Program-made: the position numbers and the translations under genes
In this document: positions 8,721-17,366 of the stretch, one piece after another
How positions within the stretch are numbered: position 1 is the stretch's first letter
How the letters are laid out: each line of letters begins with the position of its first letter
Assembly: GCA_019634415.1 (NCBI GenBank)
Contig: JAHQVJ010000091.1
Location: forward strand, 1-40,504
Reading direction: 5' to 3'
Source of the DNA: Myxococcales bacterium
Lineage (GTDB): Bacteria > Myxococcota_A > UBA796 > GCA-2862545
Length of the DNA stretch: 40,504 nt
Notes under the pieces: generated by a model
Database searches by the model: none
The model's input: only the letters and a program-made list of their open reading frames with translations
What the model was told of the DNA's origin: nothing

Positions 8721-9845
8721 GTGCTCCCGGTGCTGGTGGTGGCGCAGTTCGCCGGAGGCAGCCCCTGGTTCGCGGGCAACGCCGTGCTGCCGGAGCTGCA
8801 GGCCGCGCTCGGCGTGGAGGGGATCCTCGGGATCACCACCGCGGCGGTGCAGGCGGGCTTCATCACGGGCACCCTGGGCATCGCGTTCACGGGCCTCGCA
8901 GATCGAATCCCCGGTCGGCAGCTGTTCGCCATCGCGGCCCTCGCGGCTGCCGCCGCCAACGCAGGCGGTGTCTTCGCCGCCTCCGTCCCCGCCCTGCTCG
9001 CGAGCCGCTTCGCCACGGGCGTCGCGCTGGCGGGAGTCTACCCGGTGGGCATGCGGCTGGCCGCGAGCTGGAGCGATCCGGCCAAGGGCGGACTGGGAGC
9101 CGCCCTCGGCTACCTGGTGGGGGCCCTCGTGCTCGGCACGGCCCTGCCCCACGGGCTGCGCGCGCTGGGGGCGGATCTGCCCTGGCGAGCGGTGCTGCTG
9201 GGCACCAGCGGGCTGGCCGCCGCTGCGGGCATCGGCCTGTACGCCACCGTGCGCGACGGCCCCTTCGTGCCCACCACGGGTACCCTGCAGCTCGGCGCCA
9301 TCGGCACGGCCTTCCGCTCCGGCGGCTTCCGGGCCGCCGCCTTCGGCTACTTCGGTCACATGTGGGAGCTGTACGCCGTGTGGACGATGGTTCCGGTGCT
9401 CCTGGTGACCCACTCCGCCACGCTGCCGGTGAGCGCCTGGTCCTTCGCGATGATCGGCGCAGGGGCGGTGGGGTGCGCGGTGGGTGGGCAGCTCGTGCGG
9501 CGCTGGGGCAGCCGACGGGTGGCAGCCGTCAACCTCATCGGCAGCGCCGTGCTGTGCGCCACCGCACCGCTGTGGCTGCACGCGCCCACACCTCTGTTCC
9601 TGGCGCTGCTGATCGCCTGGGGCGTGTTGGTGGTGGGCGACTCGCCGCAGCTCTCGGCGCTCACGGCGCGAACTGCTCCCCCCACTCTGGTGGGCTCGGC
9701 GCTCACCCTGACCACCGCCATCGGCTTCGGGCTGACGGTGATCAGCATCCCGTTGGCGGAGGCGTTGCCGCTGCACGTGGCGTTCCCCGTGCTGGCGATG
9801 GGGCCGGTGGCGGGGCTGCTCGCGCTGCAGGGCGCTCCTCGATAG
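8721..9845 (+). CDS. Major facilitator superfamily transporter
   Basis: The 374-residue protein consists mostly of hydrophobic helices, about 11-12 by eye. It has an MFS-like loop after helix 2 (GLADRIPGR) and a repeat of that loop in the second half (LVRRWGSRR). The substrate cannot be told from sequence. The start is uncertain. GTG 8721 is the first ordinary in-frame start after the preceding gene but lacks a Shine-Dalgarno site. A CTG at 8694 overlaps the upstream TGA and has GGGAGG 6 bases before it, so a coupled CTG start is possible. It probably forms an operon with the FG-GAP lipoprotein 23 bases upstream. Confidence 0.75.
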   Translation: MLPVLVVAQFAGGSPWFAGNAVLPELQAALGVEGILGITTAAVQAGFITGTLGIAFTGLADRIPGRQLFAIAALAAAAANAGGVFAASVPALLASRFATGVALAGVYPVGMRLAASWSDPAKGGLGAALGYLVGALVLGTALPHGLRALGADLPWRAVLLGTSGLAAAAGIGLYATVRDGPFVPTTGTLQLGAIGTAFRSGGFRAAAFGYFGHMWELYAVWTMVPVLLVTHSATLPVSAWSFAMIGAGAVGCAVGGQLVRRWGSRRVAAVNLIGSAVLCATAPLWLHAPTPLFLALLIAWGVLVVGDSPQLSALTARTAPPTLVGSALTLTTAIGFGLTVISIPLAEALPLHVAFPVLAMGPVAGLLALQGAPR

Positions 9846-9851
9846 GATCGC

Positions 9852-9898
9852 GTCTCGACGTGAACACACATCCAGTGTATGAGAGTTCATGTCGAGAC
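9852..9898 (+). promoter_or_regulatory. Inverted repeat spanning the DUF763 start codon
   Basis: Arms 9852-9865 and 9885-9898 are complementary over 14 positions with one exception (9860/9890), which would be a G-U pair in RNA. Inside the loop, ACAC (9866-9869) pairs with GTGT (9875-9878). The right arm contains the ATG at 9889-9891. In a read-through transcript the start codon would be buried in the stem. TATGAG at 9878-9883 could be a -10 element giving a transcript that begins near the ATG and escapes the hairpin. A protein-binding operator is the alternative. Confidence 0.5.
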
Positions 9899-11157
9899 AG
9901 AGCGGCCGCGCCGACCTCCCGCTGCACCACGGACGAGTCCCGCCGTGGCTCGCCTCGCGCATGGCGCGCTTGGGCCGTGCCATCGTGGAGGTGCTGGTCC
10001 TCGAGGAGGGGCGAGACGGAGTGCTCCGTCGCCTCGCCCATCCCGGCTGGTTCCAGTGCTTCGGCTCGGTGATGGGCATGGACTGGCACTCGTCGGGCAT
10101 CACCACGAGCGTGCTGGGAGCCCTCAAGCGTGGGCTCGGGCCCGTGGCCAGGGAGCTCGGCATCCATGTGTGCGGGGGTCGGGGGCGGCACAGCCGACGC
10201 ACCCCCGACGAGCTTCGCGTCGTGGCCGAGCGCACCGGCCTCGACGGCGAGGATCTGGTGCGGTCCAGCCGCCTCGTGGCCAAGGTCGACTCGGCCGCCG
10301 TGCAGGACGGCTTCCAAGTGTATCTGCACGGCTTCATCGTGACCGACGACGGTCGCTGGGTGGTGGTGCAGCAAGGCCTCAACCCCGCGTCTGGCATGGC
10401 GCGCCGCTATCACTGGCTGTCGGAGGGGCTCACCGCCTTCGACGAAGCGCCCCATGCCGCGGTGACCGGCCCATCCGACACCCAGATCCTCAACCTGGTG
10501 CATCGAGACGCAGCCCCTCTCCGAAAGGCCCAGCTCGAGCTGGTGGAGCGCCCCGACACGGTGATGGGCGAGCTGCGCAGGCTCAGGCCTCGCCCCAGCG
10601 ACTCACAGGTGGCCCTCACCTTGCCCGGCCATCACGCCGTGCACGCCGAAGACGTGAACATGCGGCGGCTGTGGGCCACGCTCGTGGCCGCTGGGGAGGC
10701 TGGCCCGCAGGATTTCCCGGAGCTGCTGTTGCAGCGTGGCGTGGGCCCTCGGGCGCTTCAGAGCCTGGCGCTGGTGTCGGAGGTGCTCTACGGCACGCCC
10801 CTGCGGTTCGCCGACCCAGGCCGCTTCAGCTACGCCCACGGAGGCAAGGACGGCCACCCGTTCCCCGTGCCGCTGCGCTCCTACGACGTGTTGATCCGCC
10901 ACCTGCGGAAGGCCGTGCGGCGCGCCAAGGTGGGACGGCGTGAGAAGCTCGAGGCCATGCGCCGACTCGACGGCCACGCCCGGCGCGTGGAGCACCGCCA
11001 CGCGAGTCGCGGTGAGCAACCGCCTTCCTGGGAGTCGCTGGTGGAGCGCGAGTGGGCTCGCGCCCCGTCGCTTTGCGGCCGCACCGTGGCAGACGACGCA
11101 CCACGACGAGCCCGTCCTCCGGCAGCAGCGCAGGGTCAGCTCGGATTGTTCGGGTGA
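9889..11157 (+). CDS. DUF763 family protein
   Basis: The 422-residue product begins with the hallmark of DUF763 (GRADLPLHHGRVPPWL) and carries the conserved CGGRGRHSRRTPDEL stretch around residues 95-109. A helix-hairpin-helix-like segment (GVGPRALQSLALVSEVLYG) lies near residues 284-302. The family is found in bacteria and archaea and has no settled function; the hairpin-like segment hints at nucleic acid binding. The C-terminal ~80 residues are basic and low in conservation signals. The ATG at 9889 gives exactly the family N-terminus and lies inside the inverted repeat at 9852-9898. It follows the MFS gene by 43 bases. Confidence 0.85.
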   Translation: MSRQSGRADLPLHHGRVPPWLASRMARLGRAIVEVLVLEEGRDGVLRRLAHPGWFQCFGSVMGMDWHSSGITTSVLGALKRGLGPVARELGIHVCGGRGRHSRRTPDELRVVAERTGLDGEDLVRSSRLVAKVDSAAVQDGFQVYLHGFIVTDDGRWVVVQQGLNPASGMARRYHWLSEGLTAFDEAPHAAVTGPSDTQILNLVHRDAAPLRKAQLELVERPDTVMGELRRLRPRPSDSQVALTLPGHHAVHAEDVNMRRLWATLVAAGEAGPQDFPELLLQRGVGPRALQSLALVSEVLYGTPLRFADPGRFSYAHGGKDGHPFPVPLRSYDVLIRHLRKAVRRAKVGRREKLEAMRRLDGHARRVEHRHASRGEQPPSWESLVEREWARAPSLCGRTVADDAPRRARPPAAAQGQLGLFG

Positions 11158-11217
11158 CTCGCCTCGGCGGCCAAGCGCCGTGCGCGACAGTACACCCTCC
11201 CCACACCGGAGCGCTGC

Positions 11218-11883
11218 ATGGCCCACATCGACTTCTGGTTCGACTTCATCAGCCCCTACGCCTACTTCGGCTGGCTACGCATCCGCGAGATCGCCGCTCG
11301 CCACGATGCCACCTTGCGCGCACGCCCCGTCTTGTTTGCCGCGCTCCTCAATCACCATGGCCAGCTGGGACCCGCCGAGATCCCCAGCAAACGTGAGCAC
11401 ACCTTCAAAGACATCCTCCGCTATGCCACCTTGAACGACGTCGAGTTGACCGGAACCGCAACTCACCCATTCAACCCGATCACCGCACTGCGCTGTTCGC
11501 TGCCCGAGGTGGCCGGGTCCGATCAACACACCGTGATCGATGCCTTCTTCCGTGCAGGATGGGGCCGTGGTGCAGACCTGGGAGACCCCGCTGCGCTGCA
11601 ACGCGTCCTCGATCAGGCAGATCTCGATGGCGCAGCGTTGCTGGCGGCCACTCGCGAGCCGACCGTCAAGGATGCACTGAAGGGACAGGTAGCTGCGGCA
11701 CTGGAGCGAGGGGTCTTCGGGGTGCCCACCTGCGACGTCGACGGGGAGTTGTTCTGGGGCAACGACCGACTGTCCTACGTGGAGCTGCGACTGCAAGGAC
11801 GGGACCCATTGCCCGATGAGGCAGTCGAGCGTCTCCTCGCCCTGCCGGCAGGAGCCGTCCGCCCCGGTGCTCGCCGCACGTAG
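11218..11883 (+). CDS. 2-hydroxychromene-2-carboxylate isomerase-like (DsbA/GST-kappa fold)
   Basis: The 221-residue protein has the family signatures of thioredoxin-fold isomerases of the HCCA isomerase/GST-kappa group. The N-terminus reads FWFDFISPYAYFG, with Ser12 at the catalytic Ser position. GVFGVPTCDVDG lies at 165-176 and FWGNDRL at 179-185. Relatives use glutathione to isomerise aromatic degradation intermediates; many genomic members act on unknown substrates, so the exact reaction is not assigned. GGAG lies 6 bases before the ATG. The gene is monocistronic by spacing, with 60 bases before it and 43 after it. Confidence 0.85.
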   Translation: MAHIDFWFDFISPYAYFGWLRIREIAARHDATLRARPVLFAALLNHHGQLGPAEIPSKREHTFKDILRYATLNDVELTGTATHPFNPITALRCSLPEVAGSDQHTVIDAFFRAGWGRGADLGDPAALQRVLDQADLDGAALLAATREPTVKDALKGQVAAALERGVFGVPTCDVDGELFWGNDRLSYVELRLQGRDPLPDEAVERLLALPAGAVRPGARRT

Positions 11884-11914
11884 ATACAAGGTCGCCACGA
11901 GGGTCCCCACGCCC

Positions 11915-11920
11915 TAGGAT
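11915..11920 (+). promoter_or_regulatory. Candidate -10 element giving a leaderless kinase mRNA
   Basis: TAGGAT is followed by exactly 6 bases (GTCGGA) and then the ATG at 11927, so transcription is predicted to start at the A of the start codon. TCGCCA at 11892-11897 is placed 17 bases upstream and could be a weak -35 element. No Shine-Dalgarno sequence is present. Confidence 0.5.
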
Positions 11921-11926
11921 GTCGGA

Positions 11927-13705
11927 ATGACAGCCCCCCGTCCCACCATCATTCCAGACGATGCCCCCACCATCGCGTCTGGCCGATATGCTCTGGTGAG
12001 CCGAATTGGCGAAGGTGGCATGGCGGGCGTCTACCGGGCGCGCGACCAGCGGCTGCGTGTTTGGCGTGCCGTCAAAGTCCTGTACCCCCAGTTCGCCCGG
12101 AAGAAGAAGATCCGTCAGCGCTTCGAGGCCGAGGCGCACACCATGGCCCGCCTCGAGCACCCGAACCTGGTCCGCGTGTACGACGTGGGTGATGTCGGCC
12201 CCCTGCCGTTCTTGGTCATGGAGCTCGTGCAGGGCGGCACGCTCTTCGACTGGGTCGAGCAGCTCGGACCCATGGCGCCCCAGCTCGCGTGCACCGCGAT
12301 CCGGCAGGTGGCTGCGGGGGCGGCCACGGCCCACGCCCAGCGGGTGGTCCACCGAGACATCAAGCCCCACAACGTGCTCATCTCTCCGTCCGGTGTGTGC
12401 AAGCTGACCGACTTCGGGATCGCTGCACGCGACCAGGGGCTCACCAAGACCGGTGTGTCCATGGGTACCCTCGGCTACATGGCGCCCGAGCAGCGCAGCG
12501 ACGCCCGCTCGGTGGACGAGCGGGCCGACATCTACGGTCTGGGTGCCACGCTGTGGACCCTGCTGGTGGGCCAGCCTCCCGACGACAGCTTCCAGGGCGC
12601 CACCGATCCGGGGATCCTGGCGGCCGTGCCACCCGCGCTGCGCGACGTGGTGGCCAAGGCGTGCAGCTACGATCGCGCCAACCGCTTCGCGTCGGTGGCT
12701 CAGCTCGATGCGGCCATCGCAGCTGGCCAGGCGGCGCTGCCCGAGGATCCAGCCGACACCACTCCCATCACGGTCGACCTGTGGTTCGAAGAGGCACTCA
12801 CCAACAAGGTGGACTACCCGGAGATCCGGGCGATCCTCGACACGGATGGCGAGGGCACCGCCGAGCCGTCGGCCACCGACCCGGCGTCTCCCAGCGCCCT
12901 GCCCTACTTCATGCCGTCGACGCCGGCGCAGACGACGCGCCGATTCTCGGACCCCGATCCGGGCGACATTCCCGACTACGTGGATCGCGACGCGATGGGT
13001 CGCACGGGAACGCCTGCCCAGGCTCGACTGACGGACGGGCCCCCCGCCGACGGAGAGCCACGGGTGTTCGGCGCGGTCACTCCCGCTACCGCACCTCGGG
13101 TGGGCAAGGACGGCAAGCCCCTCCCTCCGCGAGAGGTGATCGGGCTGGATCCGGCCCCCGAGCCGCCCCTCCCCGTCTTGCCACCGCGCCCCGAGCCAAC
13201 GGGCACCTCCGCGATGCTCCTGCAAGCGAGCCTGCCCATCGGGCTGGGGTTGGCGGGCGCCACGTTGCTGGTGTTGGTCACGGCTGCCTGGTTGGGCCTG
13301 ACCTCGTACGAGCTGTACACCGTGGCCACGGAGACCACCGAGCGGCGGGCACGGGTGCACACCGCGTTGGCACAGGATCGCGCCCTCATCGACCACGTCA
13401 CGGCCCACGGCTTCCCTCGACAGGAGATCGACTCCGCCTTCATGGAGTGGCTGGAGGTGCGCGGCGAGCCGCAGCGGATCCGCGCGGCCACCCGGTTCTT
13501 GGACCAGGTGGAGCAGGCCGCAGACAGCCGACCCGGCGCAGGGGCCAGCGACGACGAGGTCGGCCATCGCGTCCGACGGCTGCGGGCCGTGCGCACCGAG
13601 TACGAGCGCAAGCTCCACGTCTGGGATGCGTCGACGCGCACAGTGGGAGGCCGGATCGTGGTGGCGGTGGGAGCCGCCCAGCTCCCTCCCGAGACGCTTC
13701 CTTAG
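11927..13705 (+). CDS. Transmembrane Ser/Thr protein kinase (Hanks type)
   Basis: This 592-residue kinase has a complete catalytic domain at about residues 20-280. It shows a glycine loop (IGEGGMAGVY), Lys50 (AVKVL), HRDIKPHN with Asp144, DFG at 162-164 and APE at 186-188. A Pro/Asp-rich linker follows. One membrane segment lies at about 436-460 (IGLGLAGATLLVLVTAAWLG), then a ~130-residue charged, helical C-terminal region that would face the periplasm. The layout is that of myxobacterial Pkn-type membrane kinases that relay an external signal to cytoplasmic substrates. The external domain is not recognised. Its stop overlaps the stop region of the convergent Omp85-like gene by 4 bases. Confidence 0.9.
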   Translation: MTAPRPTIIPDDAPTIASGRYALVSRIGEGGMAGVYRARDQRLRVWRAVKVLYPQFARKKKIRQRFEAEAHTMARLEHPNLVRVYDVGDVGPLPFLVMELVQGGTLFDWVEQLGPMAPQLACTAIRQVAAGAATAHAQRVVHRDIKPHNVLISPSGVCKLTDFGIAARDQGLTKTGVSMGTLGYMAPEQRSDARSVDERADIYGLGATLWTLLVGQPPDDSFQGATDPGILAAVPPALRDVVAKACSYDRANRFASVAQLDAAIAAGQAALPEDPADTTPITVDLWFEEALTNKVDYPEIRAILDTDGEGTAEPSATDPASPSALPYFMPSTPAQTTRRFSDPDPGDIPDYVDRDAMGRTGTPAQARLTDGPPADGEPRVFGAVTPATAPRVGKDGKPLPPREVIGLDPAPEPPLPVLPPRPEPTGTSAMLLQASLPIGLGLAGATLLVLVTAAWLGLTSYELYTVATETTERRARVHTALAQDRALIDHVTAHGFPRQEIDSAFMEWLEVRGEPQRIRAATRFLDQVEQAADSRPGAGASDDEVGHRVRRLRAVRTEYERKLHVWDASTRTVGGRIVVAVGAAQLPPETLP

Positions 13706-14925
13706 AACAGGTTGCGCAGGTCGATGTACACGCTGGGTGCCCAGTCCTCGATGGCGGACACCCCCACGTCGGCTCGCACGATGAAGTTCTTGTCGAAGGA
13801 CAAGCGCACCCCTGCTCCCGTTCCCAGCAGGGGACGCTGCCACATGGTGCGAACGTCGGAGACCTCGGCCCCCACGAAGGCCAGATCTCCGAAGCCGATC
13901 AGCCCGATGTCCACCGGGACCTTGGCGACGGTCAGCGGCAGCGCCAGCCAGCGGAGCTCCGCCTGCTCCATGGCGAGCACCCGTCCGATGTAGCGCCGCT
14001 GGCGGATCCCGCGCCCCGCGTTGAGCGAGCCGTAGCCCGTGTAGCGCTGGAAGCCGCCGGGGGTGGCCAGCTCCAGGATCGGAGCATCGCCCGCTCGCAG
14101 ATCGAAGACCAAACGGTCCGCGAGCACCAGCCGCTCGCTGCCCAGGGGCAGGTACCCCCGCAGCGTGGTGTTCACCCCCACATACGACCAGTCGCTGCCC
14201 CAGAAGCGGCTGGCACCGCGCACCGATGCCTCCACCCAGTAGCCACGGGTGGGCGCGGGCTCGTTGTCGCGGTCGTCGAGCATCAGCCCCAGCTGGAGCA
14301 CGCTCACGAGCCCCTGTTGGCCTGCCACGAAGTCCTGCTCGTACAAGCTGCCGGGCCAGGGCCCGCGCTCACGGAATGTCCCCGGCAGGTGGTACTGGGC
14401 ACGCCACCCCGCCACCAGCTCCAGGCGGTGCGGCATGGGATCGAGCGCATAGCGCGCGTCCAGCCGCAGGCTCGGCGCCACGTAGCGCGTGCGGTAGAAG
14501 CGGCGGACGAAGGTCTGGGCTGCCTCGTCGTCGAGCCCCTCCGTGACGAGCGCTTCCGGGATCGCCGGATCGCAGGTCACCGCGTTGCCGATCCCGCAGT
14601 AGTTGTCTGCGAGTGCGGTGGTCAGGGCGCCGCGCACCTGCAGCCGCAGTGGGGAGCCCCCCACGCGCAGCGTATCCACCAGCAGCGAGTGGTTCTGCAC
14701 CCCCTTGGTGGTGGCGAACAGGATCAGGGTGATGCCCGTCTTGTACGGTCCCGTCTCCCCGTCGTAGCGGTACAGCGACCCCACGGCCCCGAAGCCTGCC
14801 CCCTCGTCGGAGTTGAAGTTGACGGCGGGCAGCGCCCCGAAGCCCCATCCCACCCGGTCCCAGGGTCGGGCCGCGGGATCGGCGGCGTGGGCAGACACGA
14901 GGCAAGCCACGAGGAGCAACCACAT
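13702..14925 (-). CDS. Omp85/BamA-like surface antigen beta-barrel protein
   Basis: The 407-residue product starts with a signal peptide (MWLLLVACLVSAHA, cleavage before ADPAARP) and is otherwise a beta-barrel. It has alternating hydrophobic strands, Gly and aromatic residues, and ends with Phe (YIDLRNLF), the usual outer-membrane insertion signal. The C-terminal half resembles the bacterial surface antigen domain of Omp85 proteins, with DDRDNEPAPTRGYWVEASV typical of the barrel start. No POTRA domains are present, so it is a short single-barrel member rather than BamA itself. TAGGCT lies 6 bases before the ATG on its strand, suggesting a leaderless mRNA. It is divergent from the L-domain lipoprotein. 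Confidence 0.8.
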   Translation of the reverse strand: MWLLLVACLVSAHAADPAARPWDRVGWGFGALPAVNFNSDEGAGFGAVGSLYRYDGETGPYKTGITLILFATTKGVQNHSLLVDTLRVGGSPLRLQVRGALTTALADNYCGIGNAVTCDPAIPEALVTEGLDDEAAQTFVRRFYRTRYVAPSLRLDARYALDPMPHRLELVAGWRAQYHLPGTFRERGPWPGSLYEQDFVAGQQGLVSVLQLGLMLDDRDNEPAPTRGYWVEASVRGASRFWGSDWSYVGVNTTLRGYLPLGSERLVLADRLVFDLRAGDAPILELATPGGFQRYTGYGSLNAGRGIRQRRYIGRVLAMEQAELRWLALPLTVAKVPVDIGLIGFGDLAFVGAEVSDVRTMWQRPLLGTGAGVRLSFDKNFIVRADVGVSAIEDWAPSVYIDLRNLF

Positions 14926-14931
14926 TCGCGC

Positions 14932-14937
14932 AGCCTA
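14932..14937 (-). promoter_or_regulatory. Candidate -10 element of the Omp85-like gene
   Basis: On the minus strand it reads TAGGCT followed by GCGCGA (6 bases) and the ATG at 14925. It shares the decamer TAGGCTGCGC with the spermidine synthase-like gene. It sits only 33 bases from the oppositely oriented element at 14971-14976. Confidence 0.5.
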
Positions 14938-14970
14938 CCGTAGACGTCAGCGAAGACCACGACGATCAGG

Positions 14971-14976
14971 TACAAC
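14971..14976 (+). promoter_or_regulatory. Candidate -10 element of the L-domain lipoprotein operon
   Basis: TACAAC is followed by GGTTCC (6 bases) and the ATG at 14983. No Shine-Dalgarno sequence precedes the start. The predicted transcription start is the start codon itself. Confidence 0.5.
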
Positions 14977-14982
14977 GGTTCC

Positions 14983-16119
14983 ATGTGGCTCCTGGCGCCA
15001 TGGGGTCTGGCGTGCGGGCCCGGCTCCCCCACCGACGACACGACTCGGGATCGGGCCGACGAGCTTCCCAGTGACCTGGGCATCGGGTGGCTTCGCAGCG
15101 TCACCATCACCAGCCCCGCCGACGTCGCAGCCCTCGCGGGCGTGACCGCCATCCACGGAGACCTCTGGGTGCTCGACAGCTCGCTGCGCACCCTGCGACT
15201 GCCCGATCTGCAGCGGGTGCACGGCTCCGTGCGGATCTGGGAGAACGTGCAGCTGCAGAGCATCGAGCTTCCTGCCCTGACCACGGTGGACGAGGATCTG
15301 TCGCTGTACGACAACCCCGAGGTGACCGGGCCGCTGAACGTGGGCCCGCTCGGCTCGGTGGGAGGGATCCTCTCCGTCAATCGCATGCCCGGACTCACCG
15401 ACCTCGACGGGCTGCAGCAGATCCGCAGTGTGCGTGAGCTGTACCTGTTCCACGACGTGAACCTGCAGAGCCTTCACGGCCTGAACGGCCTTCAGATCAT
15501 CGAGGGGACCGCCGATCTGTGGGAGCTGTATGCGCTGCAGCGTGCCGAGCTGCCCGCGCTGACCGAGGTAGGTGGCAAGCTCGATCTCTTCGAGTGCGAT
15601 GCCCTCACCGTGCTCTCGGCGCCCGCCCTTCAGCAGTTGCGCTCCTACGAGCTGCACAACTGCGACGCCATGACCGATCTCGGCGCCTTCCCCCTCGTCA
15701 CCCAGCTGCAGGGCGAGCTTCGCATTCAGTACAACACCGGGCTGCAGCGGCTGGCGGGCTTCGACGCCTTGGAGGGCCTGGCCGAGGGCACCGTGCGCTT
15801 CAACCCCGCGCTGACGGCGCTCTCGGACCTGGGGCAGCTGAACACCCTCACCGGCCAGCTCGACGTGACCAACAACCGGTCCCTGCCGCAGCTGGACCTG
15901 CAGCACCTGCGCGAGGCACGGCACCTGGTGGTCGCCGGCAACGAGGCGCTGACCGAGCTGCAGCTCCCCGCGCTGCAGCGCGCCGAGCGGATCGGGGTGC
16001 GAGACAACCCGCTCCTGCCTCACTGCGAGGTTCAGGGCGTGCTCGACGACATCGACGTGCTGGAGGTGGAGTGCAGCGGCAACCTGGTGGACGCCTGCAG
16101 CGACTGGTGCGATCCATGA
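14983..16119 (+). CDS. Receptor-L-domain-like leucine-rich lipoprotein
   Basis: The 378-residue protein has a short lipoprotein signal (LLAPWGLACG), then about 12 irregular leucine-rich units. Examples are LRTLRLPDLQRVHGSVRIWE, LQSIELPALTTVDEDLSLYD and LQRAELPALTEVGGKLDLFE. The pattern of ~23-25 residue units, with LPALxxVxGxLxL cores, resembles receptor L-domains (insulin/EGF receptor type). These also occur in surface proteins of myxobacteria. The C-terminus has a Cys-rich cap (CEVQG, ECSGN, DACSDWCDP). A ligand-binding role is likely; the ligand is unknown. Its stop overlaps the start of the carboxypeptidase gene (ATGA at 16116-16119), so the two are probably produced together. Confidence 0.8.
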   Translation: MWLLAPWGLACGPGSPTDDTTRDRADELPSDLGIGWLRSVTITSPADVAALAGVTAIHGDLWVLDSSLRTLRLPDLQRVHGSVRIWENVQLQSIELPALTTVDEDLSLYDNPEVTGPLNVGPLGSVGGILSVNRMPGLTDLDGLQQIRSVRELYLFHDVNLQSLHGLNGLQIIEGTADLWELYALQRAELPALTEVGGKLDLFECDALTVLSAPALQQLRSYELHNCDAMTDLGAFPLVTQLQGELRIQYNTGLQRLAGFDALEGLAEGTVRFNPALTALSDLGQLNTLTGQLDVTNNRSLPQLDLQHLREARHLVVAGNEALTELQLPALQRAERIGVRDNPLLPHCEVQGVLDDIDVLEVECSGNLVDACSDWCDP

Positions 16120-17309
16120 GCCGCGCGACCCTGTGCTTGCTCGCCGCAGGCCTCGCCGCCTGCGCGAGCGCTCCCGAGCACCAGGTGATGCGCGTGAGCG
16201 TGCAGAGCCCTCACGACCTGCAGCTGGTGAACGCGAGCGCGCTGGACGTGTTCAACGACACGCCCCGGCAGTTCGTGGACGCCCTGCTGGATCGCACCGG
16301 CCGAGGTCACCTGCGACGCGCAGGCCTCGACGCAGAGCTGCTGGTGGCCGACGTGGACGCCGCAGTGGCGGCGAGCCTGCCCCGCTTCCCCCCCACCCCC
16401 GGCGACGTCTTCGAGGACTGGCGCGACCTCGAGACCTTCGACGCCCACCTGGATCTGCTCGCCGCCGAGCACGCACACGCCACGGTGATCGAGCTGGGAA
16501 CCTCGGTGGAGAATCGGCCCATTCGGGGGCTGCGTCTCGCCGATCCGGCGCTGACCGACCCGCCGGGCATCCTCGTGACCGGCGTGCAGCACGCCCGAGA
16601 GTGGGTGGCGGGCAGCAGCGCCCTGTTCATCGCCGATCGCCTCGCCGAGGAGTGGGGTCAGGGCGGCGAGGCCGATGCCGTGCTCGACGAGTGGCAGGTG
16701 ATCGTGGTTCCCATCGTGAACCCCGACGGCTACCGGTTCTCCTGGACCACCGATCGGCTCTGGCGCAAGAACCGCCGCGACAATGCAGACGGCACGTTCG
16801 GCGTGGATCTCAACCGCAACTGGGGTGAGGCCTGGGGCGGCGCCGGGGGATCGTCGGCGCAGACGGCCAACAACAACTACCGCGGAGCCTCCGCCTTCTC
16901 GGAGCCCGAGGCCGCCAGCCTACGCGACCTGGTGCTGGATCGCCCCGAGCTCGTTCGCCACCTCGATCTGCACTGCACCGGCCAGCTCGTGCTGTACCCG
17001 TGGGGCTACACCGCGCAGCCCTCCCCCGACGAGGACTGGCTTTCCCAGACGGGCACGGCCATGCAGCTCGCCATGGAGGGCGTGGAGGGCACCCCCTACG
17101 CGATCGGCCAGATGAATCCAAGGTTGTACCAAGCCAATGGCCTCGGCATCGACTGGACGCACGAGCAGGGCCTGCGCTCCACCCTCGTGGAGCTGCGCGA
17201 CCGCGGGCAGTACGGATTCCTGCTGCCCGCCGACCAGCTGCGACCCACCGCAGAGGAAGCGTGGGCCGGGTTTGTCGCATTGGCGGCCATGGGTGAGACG
17301 GTGAGGTGA
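16116..17309 (+). CDS. M14-family zinc carboxypeptidase lipoprotein
   Basis: The 397-residue protein carries a lipoprotein signal (LAAGLAAC) and an M14 metallocarboxypeptidase domain at about residues 100-395. Zinc ligands are His159 and Glu162 (QHAREW) and His286 (DLHCTGQ). The catalytic Glu is Glu359 (LVELRDRGQYGF). Substrate-loop elements NPDGYRFSW and DLNRNWG are also present. All catalytic positions are intact. It should trim C-terminal residues of peptides outside the inner membrane. It is coupled to the L-domain lipoprotein by an ATGA overlap, which suggests that binding and digestion of an external protein target are linked; that link is inference. Confidence 0.9.
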   Translation: MSRATLCLLAAGLAACASAPEHQVMRVSVQSPHDLQLVNASALDVFNDTPRQFVDALLDRTGRGHLRRAGLDAELLVADVDAAVAASLPRFPPTPGDVFEDWRDLETFDAHLDLLAAEHAHATVIELGTSVENRPIRGLRLADPALTDPPGILVTGVQHAREWVAGSSALFIADRLAEEWGQGGEADAVLDEWQVIVVPIVNPDGYRFSWTTDRLWRKNRRDNADGTFGVDLNRNWGEAWGGAGGSSAQTANNNYRGASAFSEPEAASLRDLVLDRPELVRHLDLHCTGQLVLYPWGYTAQPSPDEDWLSQTGTAMQLAMEGVEGTPYAIGQMNPRLYQANGLGIDWTHEQGLRSTLVELRDRGQYGFLLPADQLRPTAEEAWAGFVALAAMGETVR

Positions 17310-17366
17310 CGCCACGGTTGCCCTACCCACCCCTCAGCGCGGTACAACACGGGCGAGGAGGCCTGG

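Noticed and set aside
11666..13843. A 725-residue minus-strand frame opposite the transmembrane kinase.
   Set aside because: The plus-strand kinase has every catalytic motif. The antisense frame has none and is rich in His and Arg.
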